Shown here piece after piece: positions 37,067 through 48,376 of a stretch of DNA of 64,000 bases (positions are counted from its first letter, which is position 1; every line of letters starts with the position of its first letter). A program made the translations under genes and the position numbers. Below the pieces are notes generated by a model. That model did not search any database and was not told where the DNA came from. It saw only the letters and a program-made list of their open reading frames with translations. Origin of the DNA: Opitutaceae bacterium (GTDB lineage: Bacteria; Verrucomicrobiota; Verrucomicrobiia; Opitutales; Opitutaceae); assembly GCA_016711225.1 (NCBI GenBank), contig JADJTK010000008.1, positions 186,001-250,000 of the forward strand, read 5' to 3'.

Positions 37067-37541
37067 GAGAACCGGGGGATAACGGATTCGGGATGTATCG
37101 AAACGACGGGTCCGGTCCGATTTCGAGAGCCAAGCCCGGGGCGCGGAGTGGCTCAACCGGCAAACCCGAAGTTGCATCAAACGCGCATCGGCGCAGTGGC
37201 CGTAGCACCCCGGGCCAGAGGATCCCGGCCGGCTCCGTTCAGGCGCTCGCCCTCACATAGGGCGAGCCTTCTTGTGTGGGCATCGCCCCCGGCCGAAGTC
37301 GGACCGGAGGATCCGCTGCATCCAAATTCTTCCGGTGGTGCGGCCAAAGGTTGGCGGCCCCGCACTAGGCCAACTCCTGAATTGCCCCGCAATTCAGCTG
37401 CCCGTCAGACACCAGCTAGCTGCGTCGCTGGACGACGCGGTCAGCCAGCCGACCGACGCGTCGCGCAGGTCTCTGCCCAACCGCTACAAACGCGTATTGC
37501 AGCCCGGGGGCTGCAACTTCGCGACCAAGTCCGAGGGCGCC
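37067..37541. other. Gene-free region with palindromes
   Basis: 475 bases with no supported gene; frames here lack protein character. A perfect palindrome TTGCAGCCC-GG-GGGCTGCAA lies at 37497-37516, just after the ridA stop when read on the minus strand, and may act as its terminator though no T run follows. GGCGAGC and GCTCGCC arms occur near 37240-37270. Confidence 0.4.
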
Positions 37542-38003
37542 CTACCCCTTGAGCTCGACCACCACCTGGATCTCCACCGTGCAATTGCGCGGCAGGCCGG
37601 CTACGGCCACGGCGGCCCGGGCATGTTTGCCGGCCTCCCCAAAGAGTTTCACAAAGAGATCAGAGGCCCCGTTGATCACCGCCGGGCTGTCCGCAAAGCC
37701 GGAGACCGCGTTGACGTAGCCACCTACGTAGACAAAACGCGCCACCGCCTCCAAGCTGCCGGCCGCCGCCTTGATGTTGGCCAGCGTATTGAGCGCGCAC
37801 ACCTTCGCGGCCTCATAGCCGCTGTCGACCGTCTGCTCGCCCCCCACCTGTCCGACGTGCGTGACCTGGCCGTCGAGCGCGCAGATCGTACCGGCAAGGT
37901 ACAGAAGGTTCCCGGTACGAACAGAGGGAAGGTAGTTGCCGGCGGCGATGGGTGCGGCGGGCAGTTTAAGACCGAGGTCGGAGAGTTTGGATTCGATGCT
38001 CAT
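37542..38003 (-). CDS. RidA family protein (YjgF/YER057c/UK114)
   Basis: The product has 153 residues, in the family's long subgroup. It begins MSIESKLSDLGLKLPAAPIA and carries NYLPSVRTGNLLYLAGTIC, GYEAAKVCALNTLANIKAAA and, near the end, LPRNCTVEIQVVVEL with the arginine that binds the carboxylate of the substrate. RidA proteins hydrolyse reactive imines/enamines made by PLP enzymes. This subgroup (with VGGYVNAVSGFADSPAVING) is also annotated as endoribonuclease L-PSP-like. The open frame continues to 38195, but the ATG at 38003 fits the family start. It stands alone. Confidence 0.92.
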   Translation of the reverse strand: MSIESKLSDLGLKLPAAPIAAGNYLPSVRTGNLLYLAGTICALDGQVTHVGQVGGEQTVDSGYEAAKVCALNTLANIKAAAGSLEAVARFVYVGGYVNAVSGFADSPAVINGASDLFVKLFGEAGKHARAAVAVAGLPRNCTVEIQVVVELKG

Positions 38004-38225
38004 GGGATCGGCGGAACGTGGATTGAAGGCACGGTCGTATCGCGAGTTCATCCACCCGGCAAGGCCGCCGCCAACCAAGACTGCCCATCGAGAAGCCTCG
38101 CCCCGGCTAGGCTGAATCGAGGGCGACCTCCCTCGACTGAAGGCGCCCGTGCCAAAATCCACTGCCAAACACGAGCAAGGCGCAGGTGTGGGCACCTGCG
38201 CCTCGCTGAATGCTCTCTACGCCGG

Positions 38226-40918
38226 TCACTGCGCCGTCAGGCGCAACCGGTAGAAGGCGCGCGGCTGGCCGGCTGCCGCCTGCACCTGCCAGACCACGTC
38301 CTCCATCTCGCCAGCGGCGACGACCGATTCGGACCGCTCCGCTGCCGGCACGACGCTCCAACTGGCTAGGTCGTACGAGCGTTCAAGGCTGTAGGCCACG
38401 CCGGTAGCGCCCGTGCGGCGGCCAAACGTGAGGTCGAGGGTGTCGTCACCCGCCCCCGCACAGCGTAGCGCACCAGCCAATTCGTCGCCGGCCGCATTCG
38501 GGTCTGTACCGAGGCTGTACTCGAAGAGGTTGATCGCACCATCCCCGTCCGGATCGGCGCTGCGGCCCCACGTGGTCGCCTCGCCAGCCGGGTCGGCGAA
38601 CTGTGCATCGGTGAACGGCCCATGCATCCACAGCTCATAGAGGGCCGGCGTATCTTCCTCCGTATATGTAATCTCCAGGTACGGCGCGGACCCCGTGCCA
38701 TACTCGGACGCCTTGAGCCCGATGCCGGTCAACGAGCTGTGAATCATGAGCAGCCCGTTATTGGGCACGGTGCCGGCCGCCCACTTCTGCACCAGCAACC
38801 GCAGATCCACCGGCGGATAAAACACATGGTCCCAGTTGGCCGAACCGCTCAACTGGAGGATGCGGCCTACCCGCTCGGCGCGGTCGCCTCCCGGGGTCGT
38901 CCACACCACGCCCGTCGAGGCGTTGTTCCAAGTCACCGCATCCTCGGTCCACGCTCGCGTTACCCGGAAGATGTCGAGGTACTGGTTGGGCTGGTAGTTG
39001 CTCTGCGCCCAGACGTAGAAAGCGGCGCGGGCCGAGACGATGCGGCAATTCGTAGGCAGCGCCGCCAGATCGAACCGCACCAGGAAATGATCGATCGTGG
39101 AAACGTAGTTCGAGGCGCCGTAATTGGTGCTCGGATTGTTTTCAAAGAGGAATGCGTCGGCGCTCTGGGCCGTCCCCTGCAGTCGCAGGGTGTGAACGAC
39201 CTGGCTCGGGTCGAGCGTGATCGCCGGCACCGCCGCGGACTGATCCGATTCGTTGTCTGCAGCATCGAACGCGCTCACCCGGTAGCTGTACGTTGTCGCA
39301 GCCGTGCGCCCAACGTCGCCAAAGCTCGTGCTCGTGGCCGTGGCGACCAGCGCACCGTCGCGGTACACATGGTACCCGCTACCGCGTTGTTGTCGGTGGC
39401 CGCATTCCAAGAGAGCTGGACCGTCGTCGAGGTAACCGTGCCAACCGTGAGCCCGTTCGGGACACTCGGCGGTTCGGTGTCGGTGGGATCGGTGGTCTGC
39501 ACGGTGCGCGCCGCAGACTGGTCGGACTCGTTGCCGGCGGCGTCGAGGGCGCTCACCCGGTAGCTGTAGCTGGTCGCCGGGGTTAGGCCGGAGTCATCAA
39601 AGCTGGTCCCAGCGACAGTGGTACGTAGCGAGCCGTCGCGGTACACACGGTAGCCGGTCACGCCAATGTTGTCGGTGGAGGCGTTCCAGGTGAGATGGAG
39701 CGTGGTCGTGGTGATCGCGCCGGCCTGCAGGTTGCCGGGCACACTCGGGTCTTGGGTATCGGTCGGAACCGGCGTGTCGGCCGTGACAGTGTTGCTGTCG
39801 CCGGAGAGCAGGCTGGCGCCGTTCACCGCGCGCACGGTGTAGGTGTAGGACTCACCGGCGCTCACGGTGGCGTCGGCGTAGCTCGTGCCGGTGGCGAAGG
39901 AGAGGAAGGCTCCCCCCCGGTAAATCCGATAGCCGGACACACCGGACTCGGCATCGACCGCGGCGCTCCAGGCCAGCTCCACTCGGTTGTAGGCCACGCT
40001 TGTGGTATGCAGAGATGCGGGCACGGTGGGCGGGGTGGAGTCGGCCACCGGCCCGGCCCAGCCTGCCAGGCGGGCCCAGAGCCACCAGGCGGCGTAGGCC
40101 TTGCGGTTAGCGTTGAGCGGTTGCGAGTGGGCGGCGCCGCAATTGTACCAGTCGACGTTCTGGGTGTGGGCGGCCTGCCACTCGGTGGCCCAGTTGTGAC
40201 CCACGCCGCCGCTGGTGTAGTTGCACCCGTCGTCGCAGTTGAGCGGCATATAGTGAACGAGCCCGTCGGGGTCGTAGCTTTCGATGTCGGCGAAGTCGTA
40301 GAGCGTCTTGTTGTTGGCCAGGCAATAGGCGCGAATTTGATTGTTGCGCACGTTCACATTGCCCGTCGCCCCGCCGCCGTTGAGGTGGCCAGTCATATAG
40401 ACGAAACGTACCGCCGGGAAATCACGTTCCAGTTGGCTCATCCGATCCAGGTAGTTTTGGATTTCCGCCTGCGAGCCGTCGACCTGACCGCACCAGGACC
40501 AGATGATGACGTTGGTGGACGGGTTCGCTGCCAGATAGCTGCGCGTGGCGCCGTCCCAGGCGGTGCGATTGGGCGCGCCCAGATCGTCGGCCCCGAACGA
40601 GGAGAAGGCATTGTCGTCCAAACGCAGCGCCCCGTTGGAGCCCGCCTCATTCCATGCGTAGAGATTATTCGGATAACCACGCCCGTTCATGAACCCGACC
40701 AGCCCATTCATCCCGTCGATGAGTTGGCTGCCGTGTGAGGTGTGTCCGTAGGCGATGCGCAGGGTCTGCTTCGCCTGCAGGATCGCCGCCTCCGGAATCT
40801 GGGTGATGGTGGTCTTGGTATGGTCGACAATCAGGCCCTGGCCAAACGCAGGACCGGTGGGCAGACAGAGCGCCGCGATGAGCAGCGACGCCAACAAGGC
40901 GAATCTCGAATGATGCAT
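38226..40918 (-). CDS. Large secreted protein: SGNH-like, FN3 and DNRLRE domains, one frameshift
   Basis: Two frames combine into an ~895-residue exported protein with a signal peptide (FALLASLLIAALCLPTGPAF). Residues ~25-270 form an SGNH-like domain (RIAYGHTSHGSQLIDGMNGL, VIIWSWCGQVDGSQ, VYMTGHLNGGG); its catalytic residues are not certain. Three fibronectin type III domains follow (each like LTWNASTDNIGVTGYRVYRD). A DNRLRE-like domain comes next (FLFENNPSTNYGASNYVST, FRVTRAWTEDAVTWNNAST), and the end has DPDGDGAINLFEYSLGTDP. The frame breaks in the third FN3 domain at the CCC of 39375-39377; one extra base restores GYHVYRDG. Probably an extracellular polysaccharide-related protein. Confidence 0.8.
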
Positions 40919-41050
40919 GATGTTCAGATGTTCGGTGGCCGGGTTTGAACTCCGAACCGCGCGGCGGGGCTGCACGGGCTGCTGATGAATGCACCAGTAT
41001 CCAACCGCAACGATGGGGCGAAAAGTGCGAACTCGCCCCCGCGCGCCAAG

Positions 41051-43140
41051 TCACGGGTTTTTGATTAAGCCGCCCCGCCACCGCGACGCAGCGCCCGCCA
41101 GGCCACCCACGCACTCGATCCCAGCATCAACAGCGCCGCTCCCACCGGGTGCCAGCAACCCCGCCGCCGCGATGGCCATGCCGAGCGTGTTGTACACTGC
41201 GGCAAATCTCAGGTTACCGGCCACGCTCGCGCGTACCTGCCGGGCCACGCGCACCGCCTCCGGAAGAAACCGCAGATCGCCGCCAAGAAACACCGCCGGG
41301 GCGGTCGCCTGCGCGAGCGCCGTGCCTCCGTGCATCGCAATTGCCCCGTCGGCCGCGCTCATCGCCGCCGCGTCATTGATGCCGTCGCCCACCACCACCA
41401 CCACCCGGCCGAGGCGCCGCAGCGCCTCCACCCGGGCGGTCTTGTCCGCGGGTGACAACCCGGCCCGTACTGGCACCCCATGCAACGCCGCCGCCGTCCA
41501 CGAGGTGTCGCCGGTGAGCACTTCCCCCTCCACCCCGAGCTCGCGTAACTCCGCCAAGGCCTCCGCCAGGCCCGGCCGCCAGACCTCGGCGCACTCGATC
41601 ACGGCCGCGAGCCGTCCGTCCACCTGCACCACGATGCGTTCGTCGCCACTCCTCGAATCCATCGCCAACCAGCGCGCCGAGCCCACGCGCACCTCCCGGC
41701 CGTCCACCCTCGCCTCCACCCCGGACCCCGGAAAAATCTGCCGTGCCGTCGCCCTGCCCGTGCCGCCGGCCGCCGTCTCCTCGGCCAGGGCACGCGCCAC
41801 CGGGTGCGCCAGTCCCCGCTCAGCCACCGCCACCGCCCCGCGCAGCCACTCCGCCTCGGCGCCAAACTCCGGCTCGATCCGCCAGCCCGTCACCGCGATC
41901 TGCGCTTCGGTAAGGGTACCGGTCTTGTCGAAGCACACGAAGTCGGTCCGTGCCAGGGTGTCGATCACGTCGCCGGTGCGCGCCACCAGCCCCAGCGCCC
42001 CCAGCCGCACCAGTCCCTGCCACACGGCCAGCGGAGTCGCCAAACCCAGGGCACACGGGCAGGCCACCAGCAACACCGCCATGCTGTTAAAAAGTCCCGC
42101 CACCCAGTCGGCGCGCCAGGTCCAGAAGGCGAAAGTGCCCACGGCCACCAGCACCACCAACGGCAGGAACGCCGCCGCAAGGCGGTCCGCCTGCCGCTGC
42201 AACGCCGAGGGCCCCAATCGCGCCGCCGCCACCGTGGCCAGCACCGCATCCAGACGGCGTCGACCAGCCACCGCCTGCACCTCCACCATGAGCTCGCCGT
42301 CGATCGCATGGGTGCCCGCCCACACCGCATCACCCGGGCCACAGGAGCGGGGCCTCCATTCGCCCGTCATCGCCGTCTCTTGGACAAAACTCTCCCCACG
42401 CGCACGACACCGTCGACCCTGATGACCCGCCGGGGCCACCCGCACCATGTCGCCGACTCGCAACTCCGCCACCGCGCAACTCGTGCCGTCGGGGCGCGTC
42501 GCCCGATCGAAACGCTCGCGGGTGTCGTCCACCGCCCGCAACGCCTTGGCCCGCGAGCGCGCGCCGAGCGTCTTGCCCGCCGAGTACACCGCCAACAGGA
42601 TGGCCACCACCTCGTAATAGACCGCGCCGGTGTGGGTGAGCGTAGAGGTGAGCGAGGCCCCAGTGCCCCCACCAGCGTGATCAAAAAGAGCATCTCAACC
42701 GACACCGTCCGCGCCCGCCCGGCGCGCCAGGCCTCGCCCAGCATCGGCGGCAGCAACAGTGAGCACACCACCAGCGCCGCCGCCAGCAACACTCCATGGA
42801 CTATCCAGTACGCGCCTCCCTCGGGAGGGGTGAGATTCACCGCCAGGCCAAATACCATGCTCTGCCCCGCGACCACCGCGGCCACCCCGATCCGCCACCA
42901 TGCGCCGATCACCACCCCCCAGTCCAGCTCCACCCCGGGCGCCGCCACGGCCGCCGGGACCCGGCGACGGATTTCGGCAGCAGCGCCGGGCTCGGAATGA
43001 CTCGTGGCGTTCGTGCCGGCCAACGTCCCGTCAACGCGCCGCCGCGGCAAGCCTGGTGTGCGCGGCGCGATCAGCCGCTCCGAGCTTCGCCTACCGCTCC
43101 GGCTCCGCGTCCGCCTCGCCCTTCGTCTCCACCGCTCCAA
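41051..43140 (-). CDS. Heavy-metal (Cu+-type) P1B ATPase with several frameshifts
   Basis: Two frames together make a transporting ATPase of about 690 residues. The membrane part has LLVACPCALGLATPLAVWQ with the CPC metal site. The cytoplasmic part has FVCFDKTGTLTEAQ (phosphorylated Asp), AERGLAHPVARAL (HP motif) and VVVVGDGINDAAAMSAADGA. The actuator region reads VGDMVRVAPAG, VIRVDGVVRVG and ESFVQETAMTGE only if the frame is shifted twice. Breaks lie at C runs 42658-42661, 42394-42397 and 42426-42431. No N-terminal HMA domain or CxxC is visible. The start is uncertain: the ATG at 43140 overlaps the exosortase gene by 50 bases. It exports or loads copper-like ions. Confidence 0.8.
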
Positions 43141-44116
43141 GCCAGCGTAGCCAATTCTCGGGATTGAAGAACGGCAGCAGACAGAGCAGGCCCACGCAGG
43201 TCAGCCCGAGCACCGCGTAGCCGGTGGCATCATGCACGGTGCCCTCGATCGACTCGCTGCCGTTGCGATAGGCCCAGGCGGTGAGAAAGAGGCTGCGCAG
43301 CAGGTTGGTGGCAAAGGCCAGACCCAGCGCGGCCGAGACCAGCGCGACCCGCTTCCAGAGCGTGTCAAGGAACACCGCCGCCAGGAACGACCCGGCGAAC
43401 AGGCACGCCGTCAGCGAGCGAATACCCGAGCAGGCGTCGGCCACCCCCACCTGCCCCACCGGCAACACCAGCACATTGCCCTCCTGCACCAACGGATAAC
43501 CGAGCAGGTTGAACACAAAAGACACCACGGTAACCACCTTGCGCAGCAGGAACAGGCTGAGCTGGTTCTCCACCGCATCGACCAACGGGGCCGACAGCAT
43601 CCAGATCAGGGCGGGAAAAAGAAACTGCGCTGCTGTCTGCAGGCGGGCGTCCACCAGCAGAGCGCGCCAGCCGGCCGGCACCGGGCCCTGGCCCAATCGC
43701 CCGTTGGGCATATTGAAATACACCAGACCGAGCAGGATCCCGCCAAAGCCCGCCGCCAGCGCGAAGGACCCCGGCTGCGACACTCCGGCCCCCGCCCGGT
43801 AGAGGGCGCCGAGCAGGAAGAACGTCATCCCCATCCCCATGATGGCCCCGAACACCACCGCCAGCCCCCGCCGCCAGCCCGGCGACAACGGACTGGCCCC
43901 GGCCCCGCGCAGCCCGGCCTCGATCAGCGGCCAGCGCTCCAACAGCACGTAACCAACGAATATCGGCACCAGCCAGCCAAAGGCATAGTCCGGTTTCAGC
44001 TGCCACCAATGCATCTGGTCGAGTACCAGCACCACCGCCAGCACAGCGGCCACCGCCAGGGCGGCGAGGAACTCGGGCGGGGCGGCGGCCCGCAATCGGC
44101 GCAAGAAGGGGGACAT
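43091..44116 (-). CDS. Exosortase (PEP-CTERM processing transpeptidase)
   Basis: The product has 341 residues and about eight to ten membrane helices. The exosortase triad is visible: Cys in VGVADACSGIRSLTACLFAG, Arg in ATNLLRSLFLTAWAYRNG and His in GTVHDATGYAVLGL. Exosortases are known to cut proteins at the PEP-CTERM and pass them to the cell surface, usually linked to exopolysaccharide production. A substrate, the PEP-CTERM protein at 14442-15215, is in this window. The ATG at 44116 begins MSPFLRRLRAAAPPEFL, directly before helix 1; the longer frame was rejected. The exact exosortase subtype cannot be named. Confidence 0.92.
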   Translation of the reverse strand: MSPFLRRLRAAAPPEFLAALAVAAVLAVVLVLDQMHWWQLKPDYAFGWLVPIFVGYVLLERWPLIEAGLRGAGASPLSPGWRRGLAVVFGAIMGMGMTFFLLGALYRAGAGVSQPGSFALAAGFGGILLGLVYFNMPNGRLGQGPVPAGWRALLVDARLQTAAQFLFPALIWMLSAPLVDAVENQLSLFLLRKVVTVVSFVFNLLGYPLVQEGNVLVLPVGQVGVADACSGIRSLTACLFAGSFLAAVFLDTLWKRVALVSAALGLAFATNLLRSLFLTAWAYRNGSESIEGTVHDATGYAVLGLTCVGLLCLLPFFNPENWLRWLGAVETKGEADAEPER

Positions 44117-44341
44117 GCGTGCCAAGCAGAATCGGCCCGCTCCCGGCCGGCAAGGCCGAAGCCGCGCCCCTCCCGCCCGCCACACAAATGTCACCGTCGC
44201 CTCTCTCCCGGCCAGGCAGGGGCCCCCTCAGGCCTGTGCGAGCCACGGCGGGCCGACTTCGCTGCCCCCAGCGCCGCACTCGCCGCAAACCCGGGTTTTG
44301 ACATGCCGCCTTGCCCGCCCGTACCCTCCACTCCTCCCGAC

Positions 44342-44845
44342 ATGCAGCACCTTCACGCATACTGGCGGATGGATTACATCGAAACGCCCAAGGGCCCCGC
44401 CAGCGCCACCCCCTTCACCGCGCTGCCCGCCCTGGGCGACGATGCAGCCGCGCGCATCATCCATCGGGGGCGGCTCCACTACATCGTGCTCAACCGGTTT
44501 CCCTACAACGCCGGCCACCTGCTCGTCGTGCCCTTCCGCGAGGTCGCCGACCTCCCCGAACTCACTCCGGCCGAGCGCGACGAACTCATGGCCTTGATCG
44601 TCTTCGGCCAGCAGGTACTCCAGGAGGCTCTCAAACCCGACGGCTTCAACATCGGTTTCAACCTTGGGGCGGCCGCCGGCGCCGGTATTCCCAAACACCT
44701 GCACGCCCACATCGTCCCACGCTGGGTGGGCGACACCAATTTCATGCCCGTCATCGGTGAGACTCGCGTGCTGCCGCAGGCCCTCGACACCATGTACCAG
44801 CGCCTCCGATCCGTCACCACCGCCCTGCTCGCCCGCCACCCCTGA
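44342..44845 (+). CDS. HIT family hydrolase
   Basis: The product has 167 residues. The histidine triad is HLHAHIVPRW (HxHxHxx, residues ~118-127) and the N-terminal signature is MQHLHAYWRMDYIETPKG. The segment YIVLNRFPYNAGHLLVVPFR is also typical. This subgroup resembles Ap4A phosphorylase-like HIT proteins that act on dinucleoside polyphosphates or AMP conjugates. The start at 44342 fits the family. It lies 23 bases upstream of phoH and may be the first gene of the phoH-pgpH-ybeY transcript. Confidence 0.92.
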   Translation: MQHLHAYWRMDYIETPKGPASATPFTALPALGDDAAARIIHRGRLHYIVLNRFPYNAGHLLVVPFREVADLPELTPAERDELMALIVFGQQVLQEALKPDGFNIGFNLGAAAGAGIPKHLHAHIVPRWVGDTNFMPVIGETRVLPQALDTMYQRLRSVTTALLARHP

Positions 44846-44868
44846 GCTCCCCCGGTCCGCGCCCCTCG

Positions 44869-45828
44869 ATGACCACCCAGACCCTGCATTTCCCCACCGC
44901 CCGCCACCTCAGCCAACTCTACTGCGGCCGGCCGGAAAACCTCGCCCTCGTCGAGCAGCGGCTCGGCGCCGGGGTCACCGCCCGCGAGGAGTGGCTCAAA
45001 CTCGAGGGCGACGAAGCTGCCGTGGCCCGCGCCGCGTCCTTCTTCACCTTCCTCGACGAGGGCCGCAGCCAGGGCCTCGCCCTGCGCCAACCCGAGTTCA
45101 CCAAACTGCTCGACGGCTTCGCCAACGGCGACGAGTCCACCCTGCGTCGCCTCTTCGCCGAGCCGCTGGTCATCGCCACCAACCGCCGTAGCATCGTCCC
45201 CAAGACCATCGGCCAAAAACTCTATCTGCAGGCGATCCAAGCCAACCCGATCGTCTTCGGTATCGGCCCGGCCGGCACCGGGAAGACCTACTTGGCGATG
45301 GCCTCCGCCATCTCCGCCCTCCTCAAGAACCAGGTGCAGAAGATCGTCCTGGCCCGCCCCGCCGTCGAAGCCGGCGAGTCGCTGGGCTTCCTGCCCGGCG
45401 ACCTGCGCGAAAAGATCCTGCCCTACCTGCGCCCCCTCTACGACGCCATGCACGACATGCTCGACCGCGAGGACGTCGCCAAACTCATGGAACGCGGCGC
45501 TATCGAGATCGCCCCCCTCGCCTACATGCGCGGCCGCACCCTCTCCAACTGCTTCGCCATCCTCGACGAGGCCCAAAATACCACCCCCGAGCAGATGATG
45601 ATGTTCCTCACCCGCTTGGGCGACGAGTCGCGCATGGTCATCAACGGCGACATCACCCAGACCGACCTGCCCCGCTCCAAGCAGTCCGGCCTGGCCCAGG
45701 CTCCCCGCGTGCTCGCCGGTATCCGAGGCATCGAGTTCCACCACTTCACCGCCTCCGACGTCGTGCGCCACCCGCTCGTGCAGCGCATCATCGAGGCCTA
45801 CGAACGCCAACAGGCCACCGGCCCCTGA
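44869..45828 (+). CDS. phoH: PhoH family ATPase (YbeZ)
   Basis: The product has 319 residues. It has an N-terminal KH-like region, then VFGIGPAGTGKTYLAMASAI (Walker A near residue 130), LARPAVEAGESLGFLPGDL, MRGRTLSNCFAILDEAQNTT (Walker B) and LPRSKQSGLA. PhoH/YbeZ is a cytoplasmic ATPase linked to YbeY and ribosomal RNA metabolism. It is followed after 95 bases by pgpH and then ybeY, an order conserved in many phyla. Confidence 0.94.
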   Translation: MTTQTLHFPTARHLSQLYCGRPENLALVEQRLGAGVTAREEWLKLEGDEAAVARAASFFTFLDEGRSQGLALRQPEFTKLLDGFANGDESTLRRLFAEPLVIATNRRSIVPKTIGQKLYLQAIQANPIVFGIGPAGTGKTYLAMASAISALLKNQVQKIVLARPAVEAGESLGFLPGDLREKILPYLRPLYDAMHDMLDREDVAKLMERGAIEIAPLAYMRGRTLSNCFAILDEAQNTTPEQMMMFLTRLGDESRMVINGDITQTDLPRSKQSGLAQAPRVLAGIRGIEFHHFTASDVVRHPLVQRIIEAYERQQATGP

Positions 45829-45923
45829 ACGCCGGGTTTCGCCACCACGGGCGCCCCGGCCGGCCCATGCTCGCTTTGCCGGCCCGGTGCCACTAACCTC
45901 CGCTCATCGCCCACCTTTTCCCG

Positions 45924-48376
45924 ATGAACTGGCTCGCCCGCTTCTCCCGCCCTCCCACCGCCGCCGCGCCGACTCCGGGTGAATCCTCGCCGCTGCTTCG
46001 TTTCCTGGAGACCAGCAGCCTGGTCGCCGCGGCCATCCTCGCCGCCACCGTGTTGGCCATTGTCGCCATCAGCTACCTGGGCGTCTCCCCCGTGGCCCTG
46101 CCGCTGCAGGAGAACCAACTGGCCAGCGTGCGCATCGAGTCGTCCGGGACGTTCAGTTACACCAGCGCCCGCCAGACCCAGCAGGCCCGCGAGCAGGCCC
46201 GCAACCGCACCCCGCCCGTCTTCCGTTTGGCGCTCGAGCCCTTCGAGCAGTTCGCCACCCACCTGCGCGAGCTCGGCGCCGAGCTCGACCGCTTCGAACA
46301 GCAATACCTCGTGGCCGAGCCCATCGCCCGCGCGGAGGCCCTGCGCGAGCACACCTCCGCCCTCACCGTGCTTGTCGACGCCTTCAATATCCGCGGCCCC
46401 TACCATGTGGCCACCGCGGACATCGCCACCATCCTGCGCCTCGGCCCCGCCCGCTTCCGCTTCGCCACGCTGGAGAACGGCCTGGTCACCCTCTTGGAGC
46501 TCTACCGGGAGGGTATCTACGACAGCGACCGCGACCTGGTGGCTGCCCCCAACGGCACGATGACGGCGTACCAGATCCGCACCGACGACGGGGCGGTCGT
46601 GCCGGCCCGCGTGCAATCGCGCGAGGAGGCGCTCACCTTCCTGCGTATCAACCTCGCCGCCGAGAGTGTCGGGCGCGAGGGCGCCACCGCCCTCTTCCGG
46701 CTCTTCCGCAACGGCCTTACCGCCAACCTCGTCTTCGATTCCGCCGCCACCGGTGCTCAACGCGCCCTTGCCGCGGATGCCCAACGCGACGTCGTCGTCT
46801 CCGTGCAAAAAGGGCAGGTGCTGGCCGAGCCGGGCATGCGCATCACCGCCGAGCAATACGAGATGCTCTCGGCCCACCGCCAGTTCCTGCTTGCCCAGGG
46901 CGGCGTGCAGGTCAGCGGCCAGCTCCAGCTCTTCGGCCGCATGCTGCTGGTGCTCGCCATGGTGCTCGCCTCCGTGCTCTACATCCGCATGGAGGACCGC
47001 GCCTCCCTCAACAGCAACAGCCGCCTGGGACTGCTCTCCCTGGTGATCGTCATCAACCTCGGTCTGGTCCGCTCCATCTTCCAGCTCGGGGAGCTCGAGT
47101 TTTTCGTCCACCACCCCGACGTGGCGGCGGCCCTGCCCCTACCTCGCCCCGGCCGCCCTCTCGCCCGTTGATCGTCGCGGTGCTGCTCGGCACCGGTCCG
47201 GCCATCATGATGGCGTTGGTCGTCTCGCTCTTCACTGGGGTGATCTGTGGCAACCGCCTCGATGTGCTCGTGGTCACCTTCTTCGCCTCCATGGTCGGCA
47301 TCTTCGCCTGCCGCCGCGTGCGCCAGCGTGGCCGGGTGATCCGCGCCGGCTTCCTCACCGGCGTTTGCGTGGCCGTCTTCGCCCTGCTGCTAGGCGCGGC
47401 CGACAACATCGGCACCGACAACCGTGGGGCCGTACTTATCGTCCTGCGCCAGATGGGCGTCGGGCTCGGCACCGGCCTGCTCACCGGCATGGCCGTGGTC
47501 GGCTTCCTCCCCGTGCTGGAAATGCTCTTCCGGCGCACCACCGACATCACCCTACTCGAGCTCACCGACTACAACCACCCGCTGCTCAGCCGCCTCCAGC
47601 TCGAAGCGCCCGGCACCTACCACCACAGCCTCATGGTGGCCAACCTCGCCGAGAACGCCGCCCAGGCCATCGGCGCCAACCCACTGGTCTGCCGCGTGAG
47701 CGCGCTTTTCCACGACATCGGCAAGACCGCCAACCCGGAGTTCTTCACCGAGAACCAACGCGACCGCACCAACCCGCACGACGACCTCAGCCCGATCGCC
47801 AGTGCGAAGGTGATCCGCGAGCACGTCACCGAGGGCGTCGCCCTCGCGCTCCGCCACCGTCTGCCCCGGCTCGTGATCGACGCCATCCGTCAGCACCACG
47901 GCACCACCCTGGTGCAGTATTTCTACCAGCGCGCACGCAAGGAATCCCGCACCGCGCTGCCCAACCAACCCGAGAGCACCGCCGAGGTCCCCGAGGCCCC
48001 CTTCCGCTACGACGGCCCCAAACCCGAAACCCGCGAGTGCGCGATCCTCTTCTTCGCCGACTGCGTGGAGGCCGCCTCGCGTTCGCTGCGCACCGTCACC
48101 CCGCAAAGCCTCGCCGAACTTATCGACCGCCTCTTCCAGGAGCGCATCGACGACGGTCAGCTCGACCAGTGCCCCATCACCCTGGCCGAGATCGCCAAGA
48201 TCAAGACCAGCTTTGAATTCACGCAGCTCAACATGCTGCATTCCCGTATCGCGTATCCGGCCCCCGAACCCGCACCCGCACCCGCCCTCGCCGACGCCGC
48301 CGAACGCAAGAACGCCCCCAGCACCCCCGCCCCCTCCGATGCCCGCGACAAACCGACGCCCGGTAAAAATCTATAG
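45924..48376 (+). CDS. 7TM-HD domain phosphohydrolase (PgpH/YqfF family), with two frameshifts
   Basis: Together the two frames encode ~815 residues. The first has a membrane anchor (LVAAAILAATVLAIVAISYL), the extracytoplasmic 7TMR-HDED domain (residues ~70-320) and the first helices of the membrane bundle. The second completes the bundle and carries an HD domain: GTYHHSLMVANLAENAAQ, VSALFHDIGKTANPEFFTEN and AIRQHHGTTLVQYFYQRA. In Gram-positives this family hydrolyses cyclic di-AMP. The breaks lie in C runs at 47136-47139 and 47164-47166; removing one C at each gives ALPYLAPAALSPLIVAVLLG. The tail is Pro/Ala-rich. ybeY begins inside its last 13 codons. Confidence 0.87.

Noticed and set aside
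37380..37480. Possible tRNA or small RNA
   Set aside because: I could not fold a cloverleaf or find conserved tRNA positions.
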